This document shows, one piece after another, positions 21,911 to 34,415 of a DNA stretch of 64,000 nt (the stretch's first letter is position 1; the number at the start of each line of letters is the position of its first letter). The notes under the pieces were generated by a model. That model ran no database searches and was not told where the DNA came from. It saw only the letters and a program-made list of their open reading frames with translations. Both the position numbers and the translations under genes were made by a program. This DNA comes from Argentina anserina. Its lineage: Eukaryota > Streptophyta > Magnoliopsida > Rosales > Rosaceae. Location: the NCBI RefSeq assembly GCF_933775445.1, contig NC_065875.1, forward strand, positions 20,521,555-20,585,554. The letters run 5' to 3'.

Positions 21911-22760
21911 TATTCAATTTTCCAACATCAAAGTATGCTGAATATTCTAAACGAATATCACTCTAATAATAGAGATTGCATCAATGATGTATGTTGTTGG
22001 ATATGAACCAAAAAAAGACTGAATTATAATGGTGATTCACGGGAAACAAGAACATGTGCTCTCATTTCAGCTCCAACATGCTCAAACCGACCATTTCCTA
22101 TAGCTCGATCTAAGCATAAATTGAAAACCTTGGACTATATTAACCAGGAAAAAAGAAAATGTTGAATTTTAGCAGAGAAATTCAAACTATATAGATATTA
22201 TAGGACTATCATGCATGTGCCAGATACAGGGAAGAATTAATGTCAAAGCTACACCCTACATGGTTTGCCCAGCGTATGTACGTACGCTCCTATGTATGTA
22301 TTCCAGTGCACGGAAGCCCGATTGTATGTATTAAATACTATATATACTACAATATGATACGATCAAGCACGAGTTGGTCTATAATCGTAGAAAGGTGATG
22401 TGTTGTACATCATAGGAAGTAAGTACATATATACAAGTGGTTCCACTTGACAAACTGGTAGGGCTATAGCCGAGCCGAAAATCGCTTTCAAATATTACCT
22501 AATACATGTGTTAATCATATTGAAGTTTGAGTTGGCAGAGATGGCTAAAGGCCAAGTGTAATTGGGCTGGTTTTGGGTTTAATTCTCACCTTCTTATTTT
22601 TGTTTGTTTTTTTTCATTCATATTTATTTCTCCTCCTTCCCAATTATCTCTTTTATATTTTTTAATATATTCATATACTTTACAACTCTGTCTACTATTT
22701 TCTATTCATAATTTTATATTTATTTATACTCTCTCCCCATTTTCTTACTATTTTTCTTTA
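21911..22760. other. Spacer with a tRNA-like (possibly SINE-derived) segment near 22527-22600
   Basis: Mostly AT-rich sequence. At about 22530-22590 a stretch resembles the pol III promoter of tRNA-derived SINEs: a GAGATGGCTAAAGGCC box A-like word and, 30 bp on, a GGGTTTAATTCTCACC box B-like word. A T-rich tail follows. The box B match is imperfect, so this is only suggestive. Confidence 0.3.
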
Positions 22761-23598
22761 GAATTAATTTAAGTTTACCTCCTTAAACTTTACACCTAAA
22801 ATCAGTTAACTCCTTAAACTTTTATTTTAATAAGTTCACCTCCTATACTTTCAAAAAAAAAATTCAGATTTTCTTAGTTAAAATCCGATCAAAAACTATC
22901 AAGAGAAGGTTTCAAATCATGTATGTAAGACCAAAACAAAATTCCTAATAATTTTACAACAACACTGAAGCTTTAAAATTAGGTCTCATAGCGTAATTAT
23001 CAATATAATACATATAAAAATCTGAATTTTGTCATTCTTTAATGTCATTTGAAAGTATAGGGGGTTGAACTAATTAAAATAAAAGTTGAAGGGGTGAACT
23101 GATTTTAGGTGTAAAGTTTAGAGCATCTCCAACAATTTTGGTATTTTGGAGAAAAAGAGAAATTTTGGAGGATAATGAGTTTAGTTCACTCCAACACATT
23201 ATGCATCTCATTTTCCAAAATAGATAAATTGATGAGAGAGAATGAGAAATTCTCTAAATTTGCAGTAATCTACAAAATTTTACATAAGCAAAAATATTAA
23301 ATGCAACACTTTTTCTAATAACTCAACTTATAATAACAACCAATCAAAACAATAAAAAAATTTAAATCATTTATTTCTAACGAGCAAATTAAATAGATCA
23401 AATAATTTATGGTTATAAAAATAAGATTATATAATATTTTATTTACTTGTAATAAATGTATAAATACGTAAAATGAAAAAAACTATTGGAGTTTAAGCAT
23501 ATTTTTTTTTAGAGATTTTGGTATTTGTTTATTTATTTTAGATAAATTTTGCTAAAACAGTTGAAGATGCTCTTATGAGAATAAACTGAAATTAATTA
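22761..23598. mobile_element. Foldback MITE (inverted arms about 95 bp) split by a Tourist-like MITE
   Basis: The left arm 22761-22855 (AATTTAAGTTTACC, ACTTTACACCTAAAATCAGT) is inverted at 23050-23120 and continues at 23576-23598. The right arm is therefore interrupted by the element at 23121-23572. When that insertion and one TTA copy are left out, the arms pair along their whole length. There is no coding capacity. The superfamily cannot be told because the outermost ends are diverged. Confidence 0.65.
23121..23572. mobile_element. Tourist-like (PIF/Harbinger) MITE nested in the foldback element
   Basis: 452 bp with terminal inverted repeats GAGCATCTCCAACA and GAGCATCTTCAACT, flanked by TTA duplications (23118-23120 and 23573-23575). 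A 3-bp TTA duplication is the signature of PIF/Harbinger-derived MITEs. It is internally AT-rich and has no coding capacity. Confidence 0.75.
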
Positions 23599-26500
23599 TT
23601 TTATTTAATTATAACATATTCTTTACAAAATTATATAGATATTTAATTTTTTATAAAAAAATGTATGCATAAAACCAGCTTTACCCATTTTTTATTCATG
23701 TTTCCGCCACTACGTATATATGTACATCACGATTTTAAGAAACTATGAACATGCAAGCAGAGACGAACAATAAGTTTTCTTTAGTATAACAAACCGTGCT
23801 CAACAAAGTATACTATAAAGCTGTTCCAAAATCATGAGATTATATATATTGATATATGATCTATATATGTACTCAATTAATTTGCATCAACCAGATGATC
23901 GATATAATAGATTAATTATTAGGTACATATGAGTAACGATTCCTTTTATTGAAGAACTTGAGCACTAAGTTTTGGATTAATTGTGCATATTATTGTACGT
24001 AAGAACTGTTCAAGAATTGTTTATGGTTTTCTTCCTATATAATCATAATTTTGATGCCACAATCCTTCTCCTCCTTTGAAAACCTATGTACGTGTACCAT
24101 TTTTTGGTCAATTGTATTCTTGTAGTTTTTTATATATAGCCTCAAATGTGAAAAAAAAAATATATCAAAAATTCATTATATTATATTTGACTGTTATTTA
24201 ATTTTAGATCTGGTCAAATACCTAAATTGTTTCATCACAAACATAAAGAAAACCAAAGGCTGTCATATAACTACAGGTCCTTTCAGAAGAAAAAGCAGGA
24301 AGACAAATTCTAGTTAGAGGTCAAACAAGAACTACGTACACCACTACACCCTAATTCTTATTCCATTTTATAATTCATGATTAGATTAAGACAACACGAT
24401 CGTGAAAAAAGAAGGTCTGGTGTGATCTTACAACAAATGACACTGATACTTCTTATCACATACATAATCGATACATTTGACTTCGAAAGATTGTGATATT
24501 TCCCATATATCGACGTGTGATCCTCAAAAGGTTTGTTTATCGCTAATTACTCTCAATCAAGGATTCCACGAACAACACGTACATAACTTCATATGATCTG
24601 AATCTTAATGCATATTATTAAACAATTGAAGTGATCTGGTGCCAACAATATGCAAAACTATGCTCATTTAACCAAACGGATCCACGTGGTTTTAAATTCA
24701 TGTATGTCCAGCTTCAAATTTTCAAAAGTTTTTTCAAGAGAGAATTTTCAAAGTTGTTAGTGTGGAGTGTTTGTTCATGCTAAATTTTGCTAGTGAACTA
24801 TGAAAGTTGAATTCGTTCCATCTAGCTAGGTAAATTGATTTAGATGTATGTACCATACAATACGTTGTCTATAACTACTATAACTATATATATAGTTGAT
24901 TAGGTAAGCATATAAATTTACCATAGTCTGTCGAACAAAACTACAACAATGAATCACAAAATGTTCATTCTGCACTATTGATTTACTTGTCGCTTTTTTT
25001 GGAGTGAGCTTAAGTACAAGTCTAATGTCTTTACGGCTTTACGCCTTCACGGTATAAACTTATACTGTAGCGACTCATTATGGTTTTTTTTTAGCTAGAT
25101 TATCTGGTCAATCTTTAACGCGAGTCGTGTCAAAATGTGAAAATACGAGATACATGTATTCAGAAAAATAACCCACTGTATGTATTCTTGTGGAATTGTT
25201 GGAGAAACTTTTATATGCTACTATAGTATCACGTGACAATGCATAGTAGTTCTCCTTATATGTTATATTTCGACACATGAATTTATTACACTAAAATTAT
25301 TATGTAACATATTTTTATTATTTGTGAAATTACTTTCATAGGTATTAATGATTTTAAACTTGAATTTCGAGTTTAGAGTTTAGAGTTTAGTATTTAGGGT
25401 GTATGGTTTTAGGGTTATGATTTAAAGTTTAGGGTATTAACGTGTAAAGTGTCGGGTGTAGGGTATAAGATTTTAGAAAAAAACTCAAAATAATTTTTAA
25501 TAAAATAATTTAAATATAATTATTTAATTAAATTTTACGTGTTAAATTGTGATTGAATTAAATTGTGATTGAAACGATAAATACACTGATAATATTAACA
25601 CATAATGTATAAGAGTTGTGAAAAATTTATCGAATTGTTGATCAAGTAGCCTTGGAGATACCTTTTAAACCCATTTTTACCGCCAATATGGCAATACTAG
25701 GCGGAAACCAACTAAATTAGCGCGAATGACGGATCAAACGCAAGAGACAGTTAAATTGGTTGGTGAAAAACAGCACCACGTGGAAAGATTCCAAGCCTAC
25801 ATTGTTTTTATAATCACGCACACTCCCCCTTTCTTGTTCCCGTACTCCTGCACGGAGACATACGCTGCCAATGCGATCACCTCAAGCTCTATTTACGTAA
25901 CTAACCCCAAACTTCAGGTGGATTATTCACTCTGCCATCCTTGTTAGTGACTAGTGGTTTGATTAAAGTTTCATTTTCAGGGTGCTTAGCTTAATTAGTG
26001 TGGAATATGAGTGATTCAATTGCTATCAGATAATTTTTTTTTCCTGAATTATGGGACCAGCAATAATTCAAAACTTTTGGAAGCAGCTAAAGTGCCTATC
26101 AATTTTACTGCTAAACACCTTTTTGAAGATAGAAAAGATCAACATGTTATTGTGTTAAACTATTTAGTCTTCGTTGCATGAATATTGATGAACTAATTTG
26201 AATTATATAAATAAATTAAACCTATCAGTCATCGATTAAATTCACTGATATTTTGACAAAAAAATTAACTTAATTTCTCACACTGATTTAAATTAAAATT
26301 TTGTTTACTCTTTAAAAGGGAATATATTTTATGCAACATCATACTAGATTTAATCAAAGGTGCCAAATGGATATGGATATAAAGTATGCTTACAGTTGTT
26401 GGAATGTCATGAAATTGCAACAAGAGAGGAAAAGAAACCTCTTAAAAACCATTTAGTGCTAAGTACACAACAACAGTACAAAACCCGGCACCAAGAAAAT

Positions 26501-27473
26501 TCAAACCCGGTGGCAGCGGGCAATTTCGTCATTCCACCGCATTTTATGACAGATCTGCTTACCGACAAACGGGGAGGTCGGCAACTGTCGGCCGGCGAAC
26601 CGGGGAGACAAACGCGGCGATAAAAGAAAAACAATAAACAATTCCAAAATATCAGAAAACAATTAAAAAAATCAAAAAAGAAAAACAAATAGGTCTCGAT
26701 ATTTAGCTCGTTAAACAATTTCTTCCTATTACACTCCCCACAAAAATCGGGTCCTATATTCGAAATCCGTAAATGAAATGGGAAAGTACAGATCACCGCA
26801 GAAACCCTAGCTCCTCCCTTTCGCGTTGTCGGAAATTCTCGTTTATGAAACCTCCCTAAAAAGTAAAAAGCTTCCACCCAACCCTAATTCACAAGCTTTC
26901 CAAATCCGTTACCATTTTCCGTTTCAAAATCGAGCTGTGAAAATAGTCTTGTTTGTTTCGAAAGGGCGAGCAGTTGGAAAACGTCCTTGTTAGTGTGCAC
27001 GGGGAAGGCTTTTTTGGGGGGTTCTATAATTGCGAGCATCGGTTTTCTATTCACTCGTGGAGCTGGATTTTCCGGGTTCTTGTTTCCCCGACAATGTCAT
27101 TTTCCGGTGGCGTTTTGTTTTGAGGTTGATATTTGAGGTGTGGATTGTTTTGTTTGATTTAAAATTGGGTGAAATGTCCTAATCGGAGACATGTTTGTTT
27201 CTGTTAATCGACATGCTTGAAATGTCGAGATCATGCCGTCTATTTCGTTACGATTGATATTGTATGGTTTGGATCAAGCGTGCTTGACTCATTCAGAAGC
27301 TGTGGGAATTGGAGAGAGGCGGTTTTCGATTCCGGTTGATGAGTCAAAACTTGATATGCTGTTGTGTTTTTTGTGTGGAGTTTGTGTTTGCGTTTGCTGA
27401 TGTTATTTTTAATGTGTTTTCGAAATGCAGGTGTAAAACTTGAGTTGTAGAGTTCCCAAGCCAGCTTGAATCC
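23599..27473. other. Spacer, then 5' UTR region of the U-box gene
   Basis: AT-rich DNA with no recognised gene up to about 26.8 kb. At 25366-25460 there is a degenerate run of telomere-like TTTAGGG words. From roughly 26.9 kb the sequence is the probable 5' UTR of the U-box gene, with an upstream intron ending in the AAATGCAG acceptor near 27430, about 45 bp before the start codon. Confidence 0.5.
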
Positions 27474-30400
27474 ATGGATATTACGGAGGTCGAAGAGAAC
27501 TTGTTTGCTGCAAGCGATGCCAAGGTATGGAATTTGTGACTTCTGGTTCTTTGTTTGATGAATTTGTATTCGAACGAGTTCTTGTTCTTGTAGATTGTTG
27601 ACGAGGGGAGTTGATAGTTGGTTGATTCTGTGTGTTTTCTTGTGTAGTTGCATGGAGAAATGTGCAAGACGCTCTCTGCAATTTATTGCAAAGTAATGTC
27701 AATCTTTCCTTCTTTGGAAGCGGCTCGGCCTAGGAGCAAATCCGGCATCCAAGCTTTGTGTTCATTGCATGTAGGGCTTGAAAAGGCTAAGAATGTGCTT
27801 CAACACTGCTCAGAATGCAGTAAACTTTACCTGGTAGGTTATCCTCAATATTTTGTAACAACTGTTACTCCCACTCTAAACAGTTATAGCATATGTGCTG
27901 TAGTGTGTAGAGTTGCTAAGTTTCTTTTTATGTTTCAGGCTATAACTGGGGATTCTGTGCTTTCAAAATTTGAGAAGGCGAGAATTGCCCTCATGGATAG
28001 TCTCAGGCGTGTTGAAGATATTGTCCCTCAATCTATTGGTTGTCAGGTAATTGTTCTTTGAGTTCCATATCATCCGAATTGCAGTCTAGCGCTATGTTTA
28101 ATTTGAAAATCAGTCAGTAATGTAAATATATATATGGAATTTTTTCATGCCAAACGTCAATAACCTTGGTCTAAACAGTCAAGCTGTTCAACTGACTGTA
28201 ATGTTATTCTTCTTTGTCAAGCTGTTCAACTAAATTCTTCCTACCATACATACATATACATTGAAATACTTGTTTCTTCTTTATTCATCCATATCATTTG
28301 TCTCTTTACTTGTTGGTGGTGTTAGTTTACTTTAAATTTGCTTGAAATTAAGTGGGTGATGCTATCATTGACGGTTTTTTGATTAGTGGATTTCTCTTAC
28401 TCCTTCCTCTGTGAATATTACTTGGAGGTTCTAATTCTACTATTCTGAACTTGTTCCAGATTCAAGAGGTTATCAGTGAACTTGAGTGTACTGTCTTCTC
28501 ACTTGACCCCTTAGAGAAGCAAGTTGGTGATGATATAATCACACTGCTCCAGCAAGGGAGAAAATTTGACAATTGCAGTGACATTAACGAGCTAGAATCT
28601 TTTCATCAGGCCGCTATCAAGCTTGGTGTAACCTCTTCTACAGCAGCTCTTAGAGAGAGAAGAGCTCTGAAGAAACTTATTCAGAGAGCTCGTGCTGAGG
28701 AAGATAAGCGGAAAGAGTCAATCGTGGCTTATTTATTGCATCTTATGAGAAAGTACTCGAAGTTGTTTAGAAGTGATTTCTCAGATGATAATGATTCACA
28801 GGGTTCTGCTCCTTGTTCTCCCACTGTACAAGGTTCTAATGAGGATACTGGGTCTGGGGGTAACGGCCAAGCATTTGACAGACAACTGTCAAAAGTTAGT
28901 TCATTTAATTTCAAGACTTCTTTTAGTTACAAGTCGAACACTAGAAGATCAGGTCAGATGGCTCTTCCACCTGAAGAATTGAGGTGTCCAATATCATTGC
29001 AGCTAATGTATGACCCGGTGATAATTTCTTCTGGTCAAACCTATGAAAGGATCTGCATTGAAAAATGGTTTAGCGATGGGCATAATACCTGCCCAAAGAC
29101 TCAACAAAAGCTGAGTCATCTTTGTTTAACTCCCAATTACTGTGTTAAGGGTCTCATTTCTAGTTGGTGTGAACAGAATGGAATCACAATTCCTGATGGG
29201 CCCCCAGAGTCACTTGACCTCAACTATTGGAGGCTGGCATTTTCTGAGTCTGAGTCTGAGTCTACTAATTCGAAATCTATGGGTAGCATTGGCTCTTGCA
29301 AGGTGAAGGGTGCTAAAGTGGTTCCTATAGAGGAGAGTGGTACAATAGAGGAGGCTGTTGGAAATGAAACAGAAGAGGTCTCTCCAGCATCGGAAGAGTC
29401 AGAGCCTGATGCTTTTGAGAGTTACCAGGACCTTTTGACTGTCCTGAATGAAAGCGAGGACTTCAGGAAGAAGTGCAAGGTGGTGGAGCAAATAAGGCTC
29501 CTGTTGAAGGATGATGAGGAGGCCAGGATGTACATGGGGGCAAATGGGTTTGTTGAAGCACTTCTGCACTTTCTGAACTCAGCTGTGCGTGAAGCAAATG
29601 TTTTCGCTCAAGAAAGTGGAGCTATGGCTCTATTCAATCTTGCAGTCAATAATAACAGGTACTGTTTTCAAATTGTGTTGATTTTAAAAGAACCTAAATG
29701 TGACTACCCTTGGATGGTGCATTAGTTGAAATTAAAAATTATTTATATAGCAGGGTTACTGTATGCTTGAAATATGAGAGATAACATTGTTAGAAAGAAA
29801 GCTTCATCCTGAGGGGGAAATAGTTTTCTATGTATATTGATATAATCGAATCATGGGGGGAGAGAATAATGCATTGTCCTTCAATTTAAAAGGGACTTAG
29901 TTTACTTATTTCATGCCATATTTCTTGGCTTTACATGGTTTTTTATTTCCAGAGAAGATTGAATACTTTTCTTCTTATATATGGGGGATCAAATCAGCTG
30001 TAAATGGTTTTCTGATTATCAGTTTAGTGGGAAGTGTATGCTACCTTTTCAGTAGGATTGAAATCAGTGATAATATGTGCTTTTAGAATATGCTATGGAC
30101 GAATGGTGATAAATTCTAGATTAATCAATCTTAATGAGTGCTGAGAGCCTGAGACTATAGCAAAGGCATAGCCTGAATTTTTATTATCTTGGTTGACTTC
30201 TTTAGAGTTATTCCTGAACGTTTTTGCAAGGCTGACTTTTGGTTCTCGTTTTAGACTTTGAATTTTTCGATGCTGTGCCGATTTACTGTGACATCCGTGT
30301 CTCATTCTTTTTGGTTCAATTTCATGCTTCTCCAATCTAGGGGAATCAATAGTTATGAGATGTTTTTTTGTTTCAGAAATAAGGAGACAATGCTGGGGTC

Positions 30401-31169
30401 AGGGGTAATGTCATTACTGGAGGAAATGATCTCTTATCCAAGTTCTCATGGACCTGCGACAGCCCTTTATCTGAATCTCTCCTGCCTCGAAGAAGCCAAA
30501 TCTGTAATCGGTTCAAGTGCTGCTGTGCCTTTCTTAACTCAACTTCTTCAGGACAATGCTGAAACCCAATGCAAGCTTGATGCGCTCCATGCCCTATACA
30601 ACCTCTCTAGCATTCCCTCGAACATTCCAAATCTTCTTTCAGCCAGTATCATTAGTGGTTTGCAATCCCTTCTTGCAGACTCTGGTGAACATTCATGGAC
30701 AGAAAAATGTATAGCTGTCCTGATAAATTTGGCTTTAAGTGATTCAGCAAAAGAGGAAATTATTTCAAATACCAAGCTTATTAGTGCACTAGCAGCACTT
30801 CTGGAGGCTGAGCAACCCATTGAGCAGGAACAAGCTGTCTCATGTCTCTATATGTTGTGTAATGGGAATGAGAAATGCAGTCAGATGGTCCTGCAAGAAG
30901 GGGTGATTCCTGCATTGGTTTCGATGTCTGTCAATGGAACATCAAGGGGAAAAGAGAAAGCTCAGAAGCTATTAATGTTGTTCCGTGAGCAGAGACAAAG
31001 AGACCAACCACTTCCAGAGGAGAAGGTGCAACTCTGTGAACCAAATGACAACCATCCCATGCCGCCCCCAGAATCGAAGCCGCTTTGCAAATCCATATCA
31101 AGAAGAAAGATGGGCAAAGCTTTTAGCTTCTTATGGAAGAGCAAAAGCTATTCTGTTTACCAATGTTGA
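27474..31169 (+). CDS. PUB45: U-box / ARM-repeat E3 ubiquitin ligase, PUB45-like
   Basis: Five coding exons (27474-27524, 27648-27833, 27939-28046, 28460-29658, 30377-31169) join in frame to 778 residues, close to Arabidopsis PUB45. Order of parts: the U-box N-terminal domain ([39 protein letters not shown]), a serine-rich linker, a U-box at about residues 285-357 ([39 protein letters not shown]), then armadillo repeats from about 450 to 720 ([41 protein letters not shown]). The basic C-terminus is [18 protein letters not shown], as in PUB6/PUB7/PUB45. The U-box recruits E2 enzymes and the ARM repeats bind substrate; the substrate is not evident here. All splice sites are GT..AG. The 3' UTR is followed 233 bp after the stop by the LTR of a gypsy element. 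Choosing PUB45 over its close paralogues is by resemblance. Confidence 0.93.
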
Positions 31170-31401
31170 GTCCCACGGTGCTGTAAATGTCTGTTGTATC
31201 ATCTTTTATTTCTTCCGCCTCTTCTTATTCCTAGTTATTCTTTTTCTTTTTCAAAGAGCAGAATGTACAGGCCCCGTGTAATCTATGGATTTTGGTTTTT
31301 GCACTTTTCTTTCGGCTAGGAATACATGTATTATGTATGAAGTAATATAATCGAAGTGGTTAGTTATTATAGAGTAAAATTTATAGCTCTTCCAACTCTT
31401 C
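31170..31401 (+). other. 3' UTR and flank of the U-box gene up to the gypsy LTR
   Basis: About 230 bp with poly(A)-signal-like words (GTAATATAATC, near 31340). It ends in TCTTC, the left target duplication of the gypsy element. The retroelement probably lies at or just past the polyadenylation zone. Confidence 0.5.
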
Positions 31402-32969
31402 TGATAGGAGCACTTTGTGCGACGTTTTTAACATGTTTTTACCTCAATTTGTACTTTGCTTAGCCCTTATTGTTGTACTATTAAGTCATTGAGTCGTAAT
31501 AAGAGTCTTGAGCGGTATTGGATGCATTTTTGTGCTTACATGAGTTAAAACGCATAATTGGTTTAGAGTCCTAGTTTGACTAGGAATCCTTATTAGGTTT
31601 TGAAACTAATTATCTCTTACTTATGATTTTATTTTCTTATTTTCAGATTGGATTGAAGAGATAATTAAAGAAAAAAAGATGGAGCTAAGTCATGCAACAA
31701 TTAAATAGAAGATGATCATTAAAGGCATAAAACATGGCATGTTTTAGGGATTAAAACATGACATGTTTTAGGGAATAAAACTTTCCATGTTTTATTCATT
31801 AAAGCATGTCATGTTTTAGGGAATAAAACTTTCCATGTTTTAGGGATTAAAGCATGACATGTTTATAGGAAGAAAGAAGCAATTTCAAACCCTCCATCTT
31901 TCCTCTATATATACATGGCCTCACCTCTCAAATATCATCACTTCTCATTAGCATTCAAGAGCCAAAACTCTACCAAAACACCACCATAAACTTCCCTCAC
32001 AAATTAGCCAAGCCGTCCACCCCAAAACCATCATCATCTCCACCGAGTTTCACCATTGAAGACACACCTCCAAGGTTCCTACAACGTGTGATTCTCGCAA
32101 CTCATCTCCATGGCTTCGTCTATTTGTGTTAATCTACAATTCTTTGTCTATGAAGATTGTAAGTTGTTGTTTATGTGGAAATATTGGTTTTGTATTTGTT
32201 TTAAATTTCAGTTGTATTTGATATTTTTTTGAGACTATGCCAAATCTATGTTCTTATAATTAATGAGTTTGTATTTCTATTGTTGTGTTCTAATCATCTT
32301 TCTCATATTTTTAGATAATTTTCAGATATGTGCATATGAATTTAGTGGTTGGATGCAATCCCTAAGATTGTGTTTGAGTGCTAAATTCATCAACCATATT
32401 GACACAAATCGAATCATGCCCTAAGTAGGTTCGGTTTGTGTTGATTAAAAGTGGTAAAAATTCTGGAAATTTGCATGTGAAACCATGGTGGGTGACGCCA
32501 CACATGAAACATGTCTCCAACAAAGATTTGGTGCTTAAATGTAATCTTGTTTGATTTCTACTCTAAGTGTTATTGAATTCGATTGCATGCAAATTTAGAT
32601 TAGGCCCTAAGTCAATCTAAATGTTAATTGAAATCTTGCATGATTAGATGATCCCCTAAGGCTCTAATTGTATTGGTGTCTAAAAAGTATGTAATTGGTC
32701 GAATTAGAATGCATGATAGGTTCGAACTTGTAATTATGTGGTGTAATGGTAAATTTGGTTTAAGTTTGTTAAAGAGAAGTTGATCATGTAAATAGTAATT
32801 TAGGTTTTATTTTAGTAGTTAATAATCAATCTCAAACCCCCCATTATTTGTTAACACTAAAAGTTTAGAGTTCCCTTCAATTCCCCGGAAAGAACGATCC
32901 CTGCTTATTCTATACTAACGATGATGTTTTACAGGGTTTATTATAGACGTTTTAACCAACGCTCTATCA
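31402..32969 (+). repeat. 5' LTR of the gypsy element
   Basis: 1568 bp, matching 36161-37728 throughout as far as I can compare. A TATA box (TATATATA, 31906-31913) lies just downstream of a cluster of short repeats at 31724-31868. Confidence 0.93.
31724..31868 (+). repeat. Short repeats CATGTTTTAGGGA upstream of the LTR TATA box
   Basis: At least six degenerate copies of a unit of about 25 bp built on ACATGTTTTAGGGA(A/T)TAAA, several of them palindromic (AAAACATGACATGTTTTA). They lie about 40 bp upstream of the TATA box, where LTR enhancers normally sit. The same cluster is at 36483-36627 in the other LTR. Confidence 0.7.
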
Positions 32970-32972
32970 TTT

Positions 32973-32989
32973 TGGCGCCGTTGCCGGGG
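32973..32989 (+). promoter_or_regulatory. Primer-binding site, tRNA-Asp
   Basis: TGGCGCCGTTGCCGGGG begins three bases after the LTR and is complementary to the 3' end of plant tRNA-Asp. This supports a Tat/Athila-type lineage. Confidence 0.85.
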
Positions 32990-34154
32990 AATTGAGAAAA
33001 TCTCAATTCTTTGAAGTGTTAATTTTGTACTATATTGTATATTTATAAAAATAAATTCATGTGAATAGTACGGTGAATAGTAACACTAGTAAAAACAATT
33101 ACAAGTTTTTTTTACATCTAAAAAAAAAGTAAATCTCTGTAAATTTTTTTTTATTTTTTTTTAAGTGTAAAAATGTAAAAATACTTATAAATTGTAAAAA
33201 TAAAAAGTAAAAAAAAACTTTATCTTTGTAAAAATAAATTTTGTGTACAGTAAATAGTAAATTTAAAAAAATTAAAAAATAAATGTATGTGAACAGTACT
33301 AGATAACAGTAAAATACGCACAGTAAAAATTAAACTTTAAAAAAAAATTTTGTGATAAATGTTTTAATTTTGTTGTAGTATGCATATAGGATACTTGTTA
33401 CACTTAGATAATTTTTAAGGAAACTAAATGTTTATTTATGCTTAGTTTATTGTAAGTTATAAAGTGAACGGAATAAGTAAAGTCCATTTTGTTAATATTA
33501 GCCTTAACCCTCCATTTGTACCTTGTTAAGGTCACTTGGGGTTGAGGGCGGCTTTTATTAACACTTTGCGAGCAGTCTAACACACAAATTTATTCCGAGC
33601 TGAGTAAGGGGCATGTTATTTTCATTACCCTGGTTCAAGGTTTACAAAATTGGATCTCAGAGACCCATAGACTGACATACATCTCGGTGATGGAGTCGAT
33701 AGTGGAAACATCCTTTCGAGGGTGTAGCCTCCGTGGTGTCCAACAAATGAGTCATGCCTTGCGACTATCTCTGAATCTAGCTATCCAGCCTTCTGAAACA
33801 AAAGAATAAGTTTGTGTCTAGACAACATACTTAGGCCGCATGTCCACCTCGCTTTATAACTTAGAAAATAACTTTGTATAAATAAATGTATATAGTTTCA
33901 AAAGAAAATGATATTCTAACTTTTAAGGTATATCAAATAAAACATGACCCTTACATGTGGTTGTTTCAGTCCATTGCACAGTTAGCTCCTCTGCTCCACG
34001 TACCTTAAATGTTAGGATTGTGTGTGAATAAAATCAATTAGACTTAGTAATACTTTATGTAGATTTCGTAACATTAAAAATAAAATAAAATAAAAATTAA
34101 AAAATTAAAAAAGAATTAAAAAAACAAAAAAAATGAAAAATAATAACAAAAAAA

Positions 34155-34415
34155 ATGATTAGAGGAAAGAAGTTCCAAGTGGGCCAGAAAGTTCTGTTAT
34201 TCCATTCGAGGCTTATGTTGTTTCTAGTGAAACTTCGTTCGCGTTGGGTTAGCCCATTTGTTGTTACTAACATGTTTGCTGATGGTGCAGTTGAGATTCA
34301 AAATGATAAAACAGGGAAGACATTCAACGTGAATGAGCATCGACTTAAGCCCTACTATGAGCCATATGAGGAGCACACGCATGAGGAGATAATTGTGAGA
34401 GATGCGCCTAAATGA
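34155..34415 (+). pseudogene. Integrase C-terminal remnant of the gypsy element
   Basis: An 86-codon frame reading KFQVGQKVLLFHSRL, then KLRSRWVSPFVVTNMF and EHRLKPYYEPY. This is the C-terminal domain of gypsy integrase. Integrase core and upstream pol are absent, and an A-rich tract of about 90 bp directly precedes it, marking the deletion border. Confidence 0.85.

Noticed and set aside
22527..22772. 81-codon plus-strand frame rich in Phe, Ser and Tyr
   Set aside because: It is a translation of a T-rich low-complexity tract.
31724..31868. CRISPR-like array of short repeats
   Set aside because: Units are degenerate, without unique spacers of constant length, and they lie in a plant retroelement LTR.
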